DNA of 64,000 nt from positions 62,001 to 126,000 of the forward strand of contig NZ_KB894807.1 in NCBI RefSeq assembly GCF_000374645.1. Direction: 5' to 3'. The position numbers were made by a program, and so were the translations under genes. Positions 34,900-46,321 of this stretch are shown here, piece by piece. This DNA comes from Arhodomonas aquaeolei DSM 8974 (GTDB lineage Bacteria; Pseudomonadota; Gammaproteobacteria; Nitrococcales; Nitrococcaceae). Below the pieces are notes generated by a model. It saw nothing but the letters and a program-made list of their open reading frames with translations. It was not told the origin of the DNA and searched no databases. Positions within the stretch are counted from its first letter, which is position 1. The number at the start of each line of letters is the position of its first letter.

Positions 34900-35490
34900 A
34901 TGACCGTGACCCTGTCGCTGTCCATGGCCGCCTTCGCACTGGCGGCCTCCCTTTCCCCCGGCCCGGTGAACCTGGTGGCGCTGAGCGCCGGGACACGGCA
35001 TGGATTCCGGGCTAGCCTGCGCCATGTCACCGGCGCGACGGTCGGCTTCACCCTGCTGCTGGTGCTGATCGGTCTGGGCCTTCACCGGCTGATGGTCCGC
35101 TGGCCGGGCATCATCGAGGGGGTACGCTGGGCCGGCGTGGCCTTCCTGCTCTACCTGGCCTGTCGCCTTGCGGCGGACGACGGCCGTCTGGAGAGGACCG
35201 ACCCCGCGGCGGCGCCGTCATGGCTGGTGGGCGCGACCATGCAGTGGCTCAACCCCAAGGCGTGGCTGGCCTCGATGGCTGGCATGGGGGCCTATGCGGC
35301 GGGCGGTGACCTCGGCCTGGTGGCGTGGTTCGCAACCCTGTTCTTCGTGATCTGCTACCTGTCGATCGGCTGCTGGGCCTATGCCGGTGCCCACCTGAGG
35401 CGGTTCCTGGACCGTCCGGCGAGGGTGCGCCTGTTCAATCGCGGCATGGCGGTGCTGCTGGCGGCGAGTGCGCTCTATCTGCTGCTGTGA
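34900..35490 (+). CDS. LysE/RhtB-family amino-acid exporter
   Basis: A 196-residue membrane protein with five or six helices. The N-terminal SLSPGPVNLVALSAGTRHG is the LysE/RhtB signature, and WLNPKAWLASMAGMGAYA marks the second conserved block. It probably exports an amino acid or a related metabolite. The ATG at 34900 gives the standard N-terminus; no strong ribosome-binding site is visible. The 3' end overlaps the convergent AraC gene by 16 bases. LysE-type exporters are commonly paired with a regulator like this. Confidence 0.88.
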   Translation: MTVTLSLSMAAFALAASLSPGPVNLVALSAGTRHGFRASLRHVTGATVGFTLLLVLIGLGLHRLMVRWPGIIEGVRWAGVAFLLYLACRLAADDGRLERTDPAAAPSWLVGATMQWLNPKAWLASMAGMGAYAAGGDLGLVAWFATLFFVICYLSIGCWAYAGAHLRRFLDRPARVRLFNRGMAVLLAASALYLLL

Positions 35491-36308
35491 CCCGCGGCAT
35501 ACTGCCCCGGCGTGGCCGCCTGCAGACGCTTGAAGGTGCGCTGGAAGTGTGCCTGATCGGCAAAGCCGCAGTCCGCGGCGACCTCGGCGATGGGACGGCC
35601 ACGGCGCAGCTGGCGACGAGCGAACCGAACGCGCCGGTCGGTGAGGAAGGCATGGGGCGTCAGCCCGAAGTGGGCCTTGAAGCATCGCACCAGGTGGGAG
35701 CGGGACAGGCCGGCGGCACGGCAGATGTCGTCCAGCCCGATGGCCTCCGTACAGTGGGTGTCGATGTAGTCCGCCGCGCGACGCAGACCGAGGGGGTCGC
35801 TACCGGATGGTGACATCCTCGGTGTCAGGCAGCGCTGCATCTCGACGACCAGCGCGGTGGCCTCGGTCTCCATGGCCAGGCGACCGGCGTCCGGATCGAA
35901 GAGGGTGTCGCAGAGGGTCGTCAGGCGCCGATACAGGGCCGGGTGGCGACTCGAGCGGGCAGTGTATAGCTGGACGTCGAGATGGCCGGGCGCACCGAGT
36001 TCCCGCTGCAGTGCGCCGAGCCAGGCGGTGTCCAGGTAGAGCATGTCGTACGACCAGGGGCGCTCGTCGATGGGATTGCAGGCATGCACCGCTTCGGGAT
36101 TCATGACCACCACGGTACCGGGGGCGACCGTTTCGGCATGGCCCTGGTTCCAGTACGTGCTGTTGCCGCCGGTAACCGCGCCGATGGAGAAGCTCTCGTG
36201 GCTGTGCCTGGCGTAGCAGACACGCCGGCCGTCCGTGACCCGACGGGCCTCGAGGAAGGGCAGCGCCGGATCACGCCAGAAGCGCGGATGGTCGTGACGA
36301 AGGCTCAT
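35475..36308 (-). CDS. AraC-family transcriptional regulator
   Basis: A 277-residue regulator: an N-terminal cupin-like sensing domain (ARHSHESFSIGAVTGG, VVVMNPEAVHACNP) and a C-terminal double helix-turn-helix (IGLDDICRAAGLSRSHLVRCF ... PIAEVAADCGFADQAHFQRTFK). The ATG at 36308 follows GGGAGG at five bases. It converges with and overlaps the LysE exporter gene, which it probably controls. The effector is unknown. Confidence 0.92.
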   Translation of the reverse strand: MSLRHDHPRFWRDPALPFLEARRVTDGRRVCYARHSHESFSIGAVTGGNSTYWNQGHAETVAPGTVVVMNPEAVHACNPIDERPWSYDMLYLDTAWLGALQRELGAPGHLDVQLYTARSSRHPALYRRLTTLCDTLFDPDAGRLAMETEATALVVEMQRCLTPRMSPSGSDPLGLRRAADYIDTHCTEAIGLDDICRAAGLSRSHLVRCFKAHFGLTPHAFLTDRRVRFARRQLRRGRPIAEVAADCGFADQAHFQRTFKRLQAATPGQYAAGHSSR

Positions 36309-36497
36309 GGGGCCCTCCCGGATCGATGGACTACAGCCTATGCGGTATCGCCGGGAATGGCGAGCCCACACCGTGGACCAGGCGGCCGACAATTCCGATC
36401 TGGAGTCTATCGAGAAACATCAGGTGTAGGGCTTTCTGCCCTGCTGATACCATACCGCTCTTGAAGATGATCCCGGAACTGCTGGCAAGGAGCCGAG

Positions 36498-37367
36498 TTG
36501 GACACTGACAATCGCCCCTTGAGCGCACTGGAGCGATACCACGCCCGTTCGATTCATCTGCGCCTGATCCTCTTCAAGTGGCTTGCCCTGTTCTTCGGGG
36601 TTGTCCTTACGCTTCTCGGTCTCATGCTGCCTGTGGCATTTGCTTTCGACAGGCAGAGCGTTCCCCTTCCACTGCTCCTCCTCCTCGTCCTGCTGGACCT
36701 CGTTATCATAGCGCTGGGCCTTTTCATTACCGCCCATGGGCTGTGGCGGGATACAAAGCTGAGGGAAACAGCGACCCAGCTGCATGGCAAGCTGACCGAG
36801 AAGAAGCATACGGTGGTCAACCCCAATACCGGCAGCCGCACCACCCATCGCCTGTACTTTATCGACGATATTCAGATCTCCTGGCCGTCGGGATCCGAGA
36901 CTGTCTACCTCCCGCTGGTCGGCCGTGACATCGAACTGACGGTCGCAATGATCGATGTGAAAAGCCGGAACAGGCTCAAGGCGTTACGCCAGCGCGTGGG
37001 TATCGACAAGCTCGCCGGGCCCGGGAAACACCCTTCGGGGATCGCGGTCGTACTCAACTACCGGCAGGCAGTCAATATCCACGGGGTGCTCGATAAATAT
37101 GGACGCAATTACCTGCTTGGCTATCAGCTCAGGTGGGCCATCGGGGCCGGCCTTTTCGTGGCACTGACCTTTTTCCTCCTGATGCAGCCCTACACGTTAA
37201 CCTTTCTCAGCCAGACCAATTTTCTCCTGATGCTTCTGGTGCTCATCGGTTACGCGATAGGAGGGGCCCTAGCCATGGGCCTCGTCATTGAAGGTTACCA
37301 GAAGCTGCGCAAGCGGCTTGATCCCGACTATGACGATACGCCCCACGAGGAGCGGCTGAAGGGATAA
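36498..37367 (+). CDS. Unknown membrane protein, low-GC gene
   Basis: A 289-residue protein I do not recognise. It has four predicted helices in two pairs: about 25-50 and 57-80, then about 210-232 and 240-265. Between them lies a cytoplasmic or periplasmic domain of about 125 residues (HRLYFIDDIQISWPSGSETV, LNYRQAVNIHGVL). The C-terminus is charged. The TTG start has a perfect AAGGAG five bases upstream. GC and codon use are plainly lower than in neighbouring genes, with T/A-ending codons frequent, suggesting recent acquisition. It stands alone between the AraC gene and guaA. Confidence 0.8.
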   Translation: MDTDNRPLSALERYHARSIHLRLILFKWLALFFGVVLTLLGLMLPVAFAFDRQSVPLPLLLLLVLLDLVIIALGLFITAHGLWRDTKLRETATQLHGKLTEKKHTVVNPNTGSRTTHRLYFIDDIQISWPSGSETVYLPLVGRDIELTVAMIDVKSRNRLKALRQRVGIDKLAGPGKHPSGIAVVLNYRQAVNIHGVLDKYGRNYLLGYQLRWAIGAGLFVALTFFLLMQPYTLTFLSQTNFLLMLLVLIGYAIGGALAMGLVIEGYQKLRKRLDPDYDDTPHEERLKG

Positions 37368-37602
37368 CTGGTGACTCCGATCCACGGAAACACCGCTTCA
37401 TTCCGTTCCGGCGGCATCGGACCGCGGTCACGGATGCCCCCGCCTGGCCTGCAACCCATTGCTCGTGCGTACGCCCCCCGGCAGTCCTTCGAACGCTCCA
37501 GCGGGACCGTTCCCGATGCGATCTCCCCTGTTTGAAACATCGCCGATTCCCGGAACGACACACCCTCGCCCGGCGGATCTTCAAGCCGCTCCCGACGTGT
37601 AA

Positions 37603-39180
37603 TCACTCCCACTCGATGGTCGCCGGCGGCTTGCCGGAGATGTCGTAGACCACGCGGGAGATGCCCTCGATCTCGTTGATGATGCGCCGGGAGACGTGAT
37701 CCAGGAACTCGTAGGGCAGGTGCGCCCAGCGCGCGGTCATGAAGTCCACGGTCTCCACCGCGCGCAGCGCGACCACGTACTCGTAGCGGCGGCCGTCGCC
37801 GGTCACGCCCACGGACTTCACCGGCAGGAACACGGCGAATGCCTGGCTGACCTGCTCATAGTAGCCACCGGCGCGCAGCTCCTCGATAAAGATGGCGTCC
37901 GCCTGGCGCAGGGGATCGGTGTATTCCTTGCGCACCTCGCCGAGGATGCGCACGCCGAGCCCCGGCCCGGGGAAGGGGTGACGGTGGATCATCTCCGCCG
38001 GGAGGCCAAGCTCCAGGCCGATGCGCCGGACCTCGTCCTTGAACAGCTCGCGCAGCGGCTCCAGGAGCTTGAGGTTCATCTTCTCCGGCAGCCCGCCCAC
38101 GTTGTGGTGGGACTTGATCACGTGGGCCTTGCCGGTGGCGGCACCGGCGGACTCGATGACGTCCGGATAGATGGTGCCCTGGGCGAGCCACTGGACGTTC
38201 TCGAGCCGGCCCGCCTCCTCGTCGAAGACGTCGATGAAGGTGTTGCCGATGATCCGGCGCTTGTCCTCCGGGTCCTCGACGCCGGCGAGGCGGTCGAGGA
38301 AGCGGTTCTCGGCGTCCACGTGGATCACGCGCACGCCCATGTGCCGGGCGAAGGTGGCCATGACCTGCTCGCCCTCGTCGAGGCGCAGCAGGCCGTTGTC
38401 CACGAACACGCAGGTGAGCTGGTCACCGATGGCCTTGTGCAGCAGCGCGGCGACCACCGAGGAGTCGACGCCCCCGGAGAGCCCGAGCAGGACGTTCTCG
38501 TCGCCCACCCGCTCACGGATGCGGGCGACGTTGTCCTCGATGATGTTGCCCGCGGTCCAGTCACCGGCGCAGCCGCAGATCTCGTGGACGAAACGCGAGA
38601 GGATGCGCTGGCCCTGGGCGGTGTGGGTGACCTCGGGATGGAACTGCACGCCGTAGTAGCCGCGCTCGTCGTCGCCCATGCCCGCGATGGGGGCGCTGTC
38701 GGTGCTGGCGATGACCTTGAAGCCCTCCGGCAGCGCGCTGACGCGGTCGCCATGGCTCATCCACACGTCCAGCAGGCCGTAGCCCTCCGGGCTGGCATGG
38801 TCCTCGATGTCGCTCAGCAGCCGGGAGTGGCCGCGGGCGCGGACCCGGGCGTAGCCGAACTCCTTGTGCGAGGACGGCTCCACGGCGCCGCCGAGCTGGG
38901 CGGCCATGGCCTGCATGCCGTAGCAGATGCCGAGCACCGGTACCCCGAGCTCGAAGACCGCCGCGGGGATCCGCGGGGTGTCGGCGAAATGCACGGACTC
39001 CGGGCCGCCGGAGAGTATCACGCCGCTCGCCCCGAAGCCGCTGACCGTCTCCTCGGTGCAGTCGCAGGGGTGGATCTCGCAGTATACGCCCGCCTCACGC
39101 ACCCGCCGGGCGATGAGCTGGGTGTACTGGGAGCCGAAGTCGAGTACGAGGACGCGGTGGGCGTGGATATCCTGGGTCAT
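37603..39180 (-). CDS. guaA: GMP synthase (glutamine-hydrolysing)
   Basis: A 525-residue enzyme converting XMP to GMP, the same length as E. coli GuaA. The N-terminal class I glutamine amidotransferase domain has [19 protein letters not shown] and the nucleophile Cys in [15 protein letters not shown], with [11 protein letters not shown]. The ATP-pyrophosphatase domain has [17 protein letters not shown], and the chain ends in the dimerisation domain PPATIEWE. The ATG at 39180 gives the normal N-terminus. It is separated from guaB, although the two often form an operon. Confidence 0.98.
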   Translation of the reverse strand: MTQDIHAHRVLVLDFGSQYTQLIARRVREAGVYCEIHPCDCTEETVSGFGASGVILSGGPESVHFADTPRIPAAVFELGVPVLGICYGMQAMAAQLGGAVEPSSHKEFGYARVRARGHSRLLSDIEDHASPEGYGLLDVWMSHGDRVSALPEGFKVIASTDSAPIAGMGDDERGYYGVQFHPEVTHTAQGQRILSRFVHEICGCAGDWTAGNIIEDNVARIRERVGDENVLLGLSGGVDSSVVAALLHKAIGDQLTCVFVDNGLLRLDEGEQVMATFARHMGVRVIHVDAENRFLDRLAGVEDPEDKRRIIGNTFIDVFDEEAGRLENVQWLAQGTIYPDVIESAGAATGKAHVIKSHHNVGGLPEKMNLKLLEPLRELFKDEVRRIGLELGLPAEMIHRHPFPGPGLGVRILGEVRKEYTDPLRQADAIFIEELRAGGYYEQVSQAFAVFLPVKSVGVTGDGRRYEYVVALRAVETVDFMTARWAHLPYEFLDHVSRRIINEIEGISRVVYDISGKPPATIEWE

Positions 39181-39277
39181 GGGCTGTTCCGGAATCTCGG
39201 GAATGGGGGTAGACTTCGCGCGCGAATTCGAATTGCGAAGGATACCGTATAGAGGCGTCACGCACGATACGACAGCC

Positions 39278-40081
39278 ATGAATCTGATCACCTTCAACGC
39301 CTACCGCGCCCTGGGCCTGCCTGGCGTGCGTTACCTCCGCCCCGAGTCCTTCCCCGCCTGCCGCAGCGAGCTCCTCGACGCCGACTGGCTCCTCTTCCCC
39401 GAGTACTGGCAGGTCAACGCCCTCGTCTACGCGATGCAGCGGCGGATCTTCCCGAGTCCGGCGAGCTATCACCTCGGCCACGACAAGATCGAGATGACCC
39501 GTGCCCTGCAGGCGGCCTTCCCGGCCCACGTGCCCGAGACCCTCATCCTCCCGGCGAACGCCCTCGCCGTGGAGCAGGCACTCGACGTGCTCGGGCTGCC
39601 GCTGGTGGCGAAGGTCCCGCGCAGCTCCATGGGCCGGGGCGTGGCGCTGATCGACAGCGCCGCGGCGCTGCGTGCGTGGGCAGCGGAGCACGACGTGCTC
39701 TACGTGCAGGAGGTCCTGCCGGCGCAGCGCGACCTGCGCGTGGTCTACGTCGGCGACCGGGTGGTGACGGCCTACTGGCGCGAGGGCGCCGAGGGCGCGT
39801 TCCACAACAACGTCGCCCGCGGCGGGCGGCTGGTGTTCGACGACGTCCCCGACGCGGCGGTGGCGCTGGTCGGGCGCATGGCACGGCACCTGGGCATCGA
39901 TCACGCGGGCTTCGACCTGCTCACCGTGGGCGGCCACTTCTACGTGCTGGAGTTCAACGTATTCTTCGGCAACGAGGGGCTCAACGCGGCGGGCGTCCCG
40001 CTCGCACGCCATATCCTCGACTATCTCCGCGACGGCAACCGCACGCCGCCGGGGGACACGCCCCTGCGGCTCGCCGGCTGA
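39278..40081 (+). CDS. ATP-grasp (RimK-like) ligase
   Basis: A 267-residue ATP-grasp protein. It has a pre-ATP-grasp N-terminal part (about 1-85) and the ATP-binding parts [40 protein letters not shown] and the metal-binding [15 protein letters not shown]. These resemble RimK/LysX-type ligases that form an amide bond between a carboxylate and an amine. The substrate is not evident. It lies divergent from guaA and converges with an MFS gene, so it may act with that transporter, but this is inference. Confidence 0.85.
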   Translation: MNLITFNAYRALGLPGVRYLRPESFPACRSELLDADWLLFPEYWQVNALVYAMQRRIFPSPASYHLGHDKIEMTRALQAAFPAHVPETLILPANALAVEQALDVLGLPLVAKVPRSSMGRGVALIDSAAALRAWAAEHDVLYVQEVLPAQRDLRVVYVGDRVVTAYWREGAEGAFHNNVARGGRLVFDDVPDAAVALVGRMARHLGIDHAGFDLLTVGGHFYVLEFNVFFGNEGLNAAGVPLARHILDYLRDGNRTPPGDTPLRLAG

Positions 40082-40090
40082 CGCCCGGGT

Positions 40091-41312
40091 TCAGGCCGCC
40101 GGGCGCAGCAGCAGCCGCGCGGCGATCAGCCCCAGCAGCGGACCGATCACCAGCGGCGTGAGCAGGTAGCGTGCCGGCAGCACGAACTGCAGCCAGTCCA
40201 GCAGGCCGAGGGTGACGATGCTGATGGCGAAGCCGACCGAGTTCACCAGCGTCAGCGCCGAGCCCACGAGCTCGCGGGGTGCATTGGCGGCGTTCAGCGT
40301 CGAGAACTGGGGCGAATCGCCGGCGACGGCAATCCCCCAGACCAGCAGGATCCCGACGAAGGCCGTCGGTCCGGCCTGGAAGATCAGCGGCGAGAGTGCG
40401 CAGCACACCCCCGAGACGAGGAGCTGCACCCAGGCAACCCGGCCGCTGCCCCACCGCCGCGCCATCAGGCCGCCGCCGGCGCAGCCCAGCGCCCCCATGG
40501 CGATCACGCCGAAGGCCAGCAGCGGGATCGCCCGGGGATCGCTGCCGTGGGCGGCGAACCACACCGGCGCGAACGCCCAGAACGCGTAGAGCTCCCACAT
40601 GTGGCCGAAATAGCCGAACGCCGAGGCACGGAAGGCCGGGGAGCGGAAGGCGAGGAACACACCGCCGAAGCGCACCGGCCCGCTGCGGGCGAGGTGCGGC
40701 CCCTCTGGGGCCAGGGCCATCACCGCGCCGGCCACCACCCCGGCCAGCGAGGTCGCGGCGATCACCAGCGGCCACAGGGCGCCCGGCAGGACGCTGCGCA
40801 GCAGGTGGCCGGAGGCGGTGCCGAGCACCAGTGCCCCCACCAGGAAGCCCAGCGCCCGGCCCAGCCCCTCCCGGTACCAGCCGGCGGCGATCTTCATCCC
40901 CACCGGATAGATCCCGGCGAGGCACACCCCGACGACGAACCGGGCCACCACGACGGCGACGGCCTGGTCCGCGAGGGGGATCACCGCGGCGTTGGCAGAG
41001 GCACCGGCCAGCGCCGCGACCAGGAAAACCCGGCCGGGGTGGAAACGGTCCGCCACCGCCAGCAGCGCGTTGACGAGGGTGCCGGCGATGAAGCCGAGCT
41101 GCACCGCGGCGGTGACCCAGCCCACACCGCCGGGGACGTCCCAGTGCGCCTGCAGTGCCGGCATCACCGCGTTGGGCGCGAACCACATGGACGTGGCCAG
41201 CAGCTGGGCGGCCACGATGGCGGGCAGGAACCAGCGGGGGCGCCCGGCGGCGTCCGTGCCCCCGCTGTGGTGCCCCCGCTGTGTCCGGCGATCCACGCGC
41301 GTTCGCCCGGGT

Positions 41313-41323
<11 letters not shown>
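40091..41323 (-). CDS. MFS transporter
   Basis: A 410-residue major facilitator with about 12 helices ([53 protein letters not shown]). The charged N-terminal 28 residues are unlike the rest and probably not membrane-bound. It starts with GTG inside the 3' end of guaB (11-base overlap), so it is translated with guaB. The substrate is unknown; a nucleobase or a product of the nearby ATP-grasp enzyme are possibilities only. Confidence 0.88.
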
Positions 41324-42782
<1,459 letters not shown>

Positions 42783-42828
42783 ACGGCGGGCACCTGCTCG
42801 TCATGGCGGGATTGATGAATAACCGGCC

Positions 42829-42857
42829 ATTATAGTCCGCGCGCGAGTCACGGTAAA
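42829..42857 (-). promoter_or_regulatory. guaB promoter
   Basis: Reading leftward, TTTACC (42857-42852), 17-base spacer, and a perfect TATAAT (42834-42829). Transcription would start near 42822 and give a leader of about 40 bases before guaB. It is the best housekeeping promoter seen in this window. Confidence 0.75.
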
Positions 42858-43000
42858 CGCGCGCGGCCCGCGCGGAGAGACGCCCGCCGGCCCCACCGCG
42901 ACGACGGTGCACACGGCATCGCCCGTTCCCGGCCCTGGTAGTATCATCCGCGGACGGCGGGCGCCTCACCGCCCCATTCACGAGCCGCCGATACGGGACC

Positions 43001-44191
43001 ATGAACGAGTCAGACACCGACACCGCCGCAACGCAAGACAACCGACGCGACGCCGAGACGCGGGAGGCCCACCGGGTCACACTGCTCGGCGCGGGCATCG
43101 ACACGGCCATCGGTGTTGCCAAGGTCGTCGCCGGCGCGCTGGTGGGCTCCGCTGCACTGATCGCCGACGGTATTCACTCGTTCTCGGACGTGCTCACCGA
43201 TGCGTTCGTGATCGCCGCCACCCACTTCGGCCGGCGCGGGCCGGACAGCAATCACCCCTACGGCCACGGCCGTATCGAGACCCTCGCGACACTGTGGCTC
43301 GGCAGCGTGCTGATCTTCGTCGCCGGCGGCATCGCGTGGGCGAGCATCTCCCGCCTGGTCCACGGCACACCGGTGCACGCCCCCGGCGCCTGGGCGATCG
43401 GGGTCGCGGTGATCGGCCTCGTCTCCAAGGAGTGGATCTACCGCTACACCCTCGCTGTCGCCCGCCGGATCGGCTCGCGGCTGCTCGAGGCCAACGCCTG
43501 GCACTCACGCTCTGACGCCCTCTCCACCGTCGTCGTGCTCCTCGGCCTGATCGGGGCGCAGTTCGGGATCGGCTGGCTTGACGCCGTCGCCGCCACGGTG
43601 GTGGGCATCATGGTCGGACAGATCGGTGGCCAGCTGCTGTGGGAATCCAGCCAGGAGCTGGTGGACACGGCACTGCCGGAGGCCGAGCAGGAGACCATGC
43701 GCGAGGTCGCGGAGGCCGTCGAGGGCGTGCGCGGCGTCCACGAGCTGCGCACCCGCACCCTCGGCAGCGAGGTCGTCGCGGACCTGCACATCGTCGTGCC
43801 CGCAAGGGTCACCGTCTCCGAGGGCCACGAGATCGGCAACGAAGTTGCCCGGCGCCTGCGCGAGTCATTCCCGCGGCTCACCGACGTCACCTTCCACATC
43901 GATCCCCAGGATGACGAGGCCAAGCCGGAGCACGGCCTGCGCCCTGGCCTGCCCCTGCGGCGGGACGTGGAGGGCGAGCTGGAGGCGGTCTGGTCCGGTT
44001 TACCCGCCTGGCGGGACCGCGTGGCGCTGGACCTGCACTACCTCGACAACGAGATCAACATCTCGCTGTACGTCGACGACCTCCCGGACGGCCAGGACCT
44101 GCACCAGGCAGCCGCCGTGCTGCGCGAAGCCGCCCGGGGACTCGAATGGATCGGCGACCTGCGCGTCTGGAAGGGCCCCGGCCGGGGCTGA
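43001..44191 (+). CDS. Cation diffusion facilitator metal transporter with extended C-terminus
   Basis: A 396-residue CDF protein: six helices (about 25-225) with metal-site motifs ADGIHSFSD in helix 2 and HSRSD in helix 5, plus a metallochaperone-like cytoplasmic domain (about 230-310, VRGVHELRTRTLGSEVVADLHIVV). A further 75-residue segment of similar beta/alpha character (LDLHYLDNEINISLYVDDL) follows, longer than usual CDFs (about 300 residues). It exports divalent metals such as zinc, iron or manganese; the metal cannot be assigned. It starts divergent from guaB and has a weak ribosome-binding site. Confidence 0.92.
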   Translation: MNESDTDTAATQDNRRDAETREAHRVTLLGAGIDTAIGVAKVVAGALVGSAALIADGIHSFSDVLTDAFVIAATHFGRRGPDSNHPYGHGRIETLATLWLGSVLIFVAGGIAWASISRLVHGTPVHAPGAWAIGVAVIGLVSKEWIYRYTLAVARRIGSRLLEANAWHSRSDALSTVVVLLGLIGAQFGIGWLDAVAATVVGIMVGQIGGQLLWESSQELVDTALPEAEQETMREVAEAVEGVRGVHELRTRTLGSEVVADLHIVVPARVTVSEGHEIGNEVARRLRESFPRLTDVTFHIDPQDDEAKPEHGLRPGLPLRRDVEGELEAVWSGLPAWRDRVALDLHYLDNEINISLYVDDLPDGQDLHQAAAVLREAARGLEWIGDLRVWKGPGRG

Positions 44192-44202
44192 GGGGAGGGA
44201 TC

Positions 44203-44667
44203 ATGGCCCGCCGCCTGCTGATCGTCGCCCACGCCCCCTCCCCCAACACCCGGACGCTGCTGGAGGCCGCCGAACGCGGCGCGCGCAGCCCCGAGGTATC
44301 CGGGGTGGAGGTCGAGGTGTCCGCGCCGCTGGAGACGGGCCCGGAGTCCGTTCTCGCCTGCGATGCCATCCTGCTCGGCACCACCGAGAACCTCGGCAGC
44401 ATGAGCGGCGCGCTCAAGGACTTCTTCGACCGCTGCTACTACCCGGTGCTGGAGCGCCAGCAGGGCCTGCCCTGCGCGCTGTACATCCGCGCCGGCCGGG
44501 ACGGCACCGGCACCCGGCGCCAGGCCGAGACCATCATCACCGGCCTGCGCTGGCGCTGGGTGCAGCCGCCGTTGATCCTGCAGGGCACGTGGGACCCGGC
44601 CTTCGCCGATCAGGTCGACGAGCTGGCGGAGGGCCTCGCCGCAGGGCTGGAGACCGGCATCATCTGA
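44203..44667 (+). CDS. Flavodoxin-fold NAD(P)H oxidoreductase
   Basis: A 154-residue protein with a flavodoxin fold: MARRLLIVAHAPSPNTRTLL binds the FMN phosphate, followed by LLGTTENLGSMSGALKDFFDRCY, typical of NAD(P)H-dependent FMN reductases. It is preceded by GGGAGGG, 11 bases after the CDF gene, so the two are likely an operon. The reaction is not known. Confidence 0.85.
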   Translation: MARRLLIVAHAPSPNTRTLLEAAERGARSPEVSGVEVEVSAPLETGPESVLACDAILLGTTENLGSMSGALKDFFDRCYYPVLERQQGLPCALYIRAGRDGTGTRRQAETIITGLRWRWVQPPLILQGTWDPAFADQVDELAEGLAAGLETGII

Positions 44668-44768
44668 ACGCAGCCTTGACGGCGGCCGCCGGACGGTCCG
44701 GCGGTTGCGCTGTGCAGCATCATCCGTGCTTGCCCGGGCACACCCCGACCTTGGTATTCTTCCCGCCC

Positions 44769-46172
44769 ATGGTCGACAACGCGCCGCCGCCACAGGACGT
44801 CTACACCGTCTCCCGGCTCAACCGCGAGGTGAAGCTGCTGCTGGAGAGCGGCTTCCCCCTGCTCTGGGTCGAGGGCGAGGTCTCCAACCTGGCGCGTCCA
44901 CGCTCCGGCCACATCTACTTCAGCCTCAAGGACGGCGAGGCGCAGGTGCGCTGCGCCATGTTCCGCAACCGCAACCTCCACCTGCGCTTCCGCCCGGCGG
45001 ACGGGACGCGCGTGATCGCACGCGTTCGCGTGAGCCTCTATCCCGCCCGCGGCGAGTTCCAGCTCATCGTCGAGCACATGGAGCCGGCCGGCGACGGCGC
45101 ACTGCGGCAGGCCTTCGAGCAGCTCAAGGCGCGGCTCGACCGCGAGGGGCTGTTCGCCGCCGAACGCAAGCGCGCCCTGCCGTCGCGGATCCGGCGCCTG
45201 GGGGTGGTCACCTCGCCGACCGGCGCGGCGATCCGCGACGTGCTCCACGTGCTCCGGCGGCGCTTCCCCGGCATGCATGTCATCGTCTACCCGGTACCGG
45301 TCCAGGGCGAGGGCGCGGCAGAGGCCATCGCCGCACGGCTGGCCCAGGCGGGCCGCCGCGGCGAGGTCGACACGGTCCTGCTCACCCGGGGCGGCGGCTC
45401 GCTGGAGGACCTCTGGGCGTTCAACGAGGAGGTCCTCGCCCGCGCGATCGCCGCCTGCCCGCTGCCGGTGGTCTCCGCCGTGGGCCACGAGGTGGACGTC
45501 ACCATCTCCGACCTGGTCGCCGACCAGCGCGCACCGACCCCCTCCGCCGCTGCCGAGCTCCTCTCGCCGGACGCGGCAACGCTGCGCCAGGCGGTCGTCG
45601 AGCGGCGCCGCCGCCTCATCGCCGCCATGCGCGATGTGCTCCACCGGCGGCGCACGACACTCACCGGGGTGGACCACCGGCTGCGCCTGCAGCATCCCGG
45701 CCGGCGCCTGCAGGAGCGCGCCCAACGGCTCGACGAGCTGGAGCAGCGCCTCGCCGGCGCACAGCGGCGGGCCATCGCCACGCGGCGGCAGCACCTGGCC
45801 GGCCTGGCCCGCCGGCTCGCGCCCCACGATCCGCGCCGGCGGATCCCGGAGCGGCGCGAGCGCGTGGACGAGCTCACCCGGCGGCTGGGCAACGGTGTCC
45901 GGCGCACACTGGCCGCCAAACGCACCGGCCTGACACACCAGATGCACGCCCTCCAGGCCGTCAGCCCCCTGGCAACCCTGGAGCGCGGCTACGCCATTGT
46001 CGCCGATGCCGGAAATGGCGTGCCGCTTCGTGACGCCACCGAGGCGGGCGACGGCACCCGGGTGCTGGCCCGGCTCTCCCGCGGCGAGCTCCTCTGCCGG
46101 GTGGAGTCGCACCGGCCGGCCGGCGGGGAGACGCTGCTGCCCGCACCGGACAATCCGGACTCCACGGCGTGA
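44769..46172 (+). CDS. xseA: Exodeoxyribonuclease VII large subunit
   Basis: A 467-residue subunit. The N-terminal OB-fold (about 10-105) has VSRLNREVKLLLESGFPLLWVEGEVSNL and RSGHIYFSLKDGEAQVRCAMF. The catalytic region (LGVVTSPTGAAIRDVLHVLRRRFP, DTVLLTRGGGSLEDLWAFN, VSAVGHEVDVTISDLVAD) and a long Arg/Gln-rich coiled coil follow. With XseB it degrades single-stranded DNA. There is no Shine-Dalgarno sequence before the ATG, and a TATTCT eight bases upstream could give a leaderless transcript; this is weak. Confidence 0.97.
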   Translation: MVDNAPPPQDVYTVSRLNREVKLLLESGFPLLWVEGEVSNLARPRSGHIYFSLKDGEAQVRCAMFRNRNLHLRFRPADGTRVIARVRVSLYPARGEFQLIVEHMEPAGDGALRQAFEQLKARLDREGLFAAERKRALPSRIRRLGVVTSPTGAAIRDVLHVLRRRFPGMHVIVYPVPVQGEGAAEAIAARLAQAGRRGEVDTVLLTRGGGSLEDLWAFNEEVLARAIAACPLPVVSAVGHEVDVTISDLVADQRAPTPSAAAELLSPDAATLRQAVVERRRRLIAAMRDVLHRRRTTLTGVDHRLRLQHPGRRLQERAQRLDELEQRLAGAQRRAIATRRQHLAGLARRLAPHDPRRRIPERRERVDELTRRLGNGVRRTLAAKRTGLTHQMHALQAVSPLATLERGYAIVADAGNGVPLRDATEAGDGTRVLARLSRGELLCRVESHRPAGGETLLPAPDNPDSTA

Positions 46173-46195
46173 ACGCGCCGGAGGACCCGACAATC

Positions 46196-46227
46196 GCCGT
46201 GGGAGGCACCAGCCGTCACCCCACGGC
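46196..46227 (+). terminator. Hairpin after xseA
   Basis: Perfect 8-base arms GCCGTGGG (46196-46203) and CCCACGGC (46220-46227), loop 16 bases, 23 bases after the xseA stop and upstream of putA. No T-run follows. Confidence 0.45.
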
Positions 46228-46321
46228 ATAGCGATGCCAAAACGTCTAGGATGGTGCGATCGGCCCGGACTGCCGGACCGCAGCACCGATATGAGCCGTA
46301 TCAACCCTTAACGAGGCGCCC

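Noticed and set aside
37368-37602. Leftward frame of about 90 codons between the low-GC gene and guaA
   Set aside because: No ribosome-binding site, no conserved-looking motif and no codon bias. The gap probably holds no gene.
44730-44760. Promoter TTGCCC / TATTCT before xseA
   Set aside because: The spacer would be 19 bases and both hexamers are weak, so a leaderless xseA transcript is only mentioned as a possibility.
43578-44768. N-terminal extension of the xseA frame
   Set aside because: It overlaps the CDF and flavodoxin genes. The XseA family begins at the ATG at 44769.
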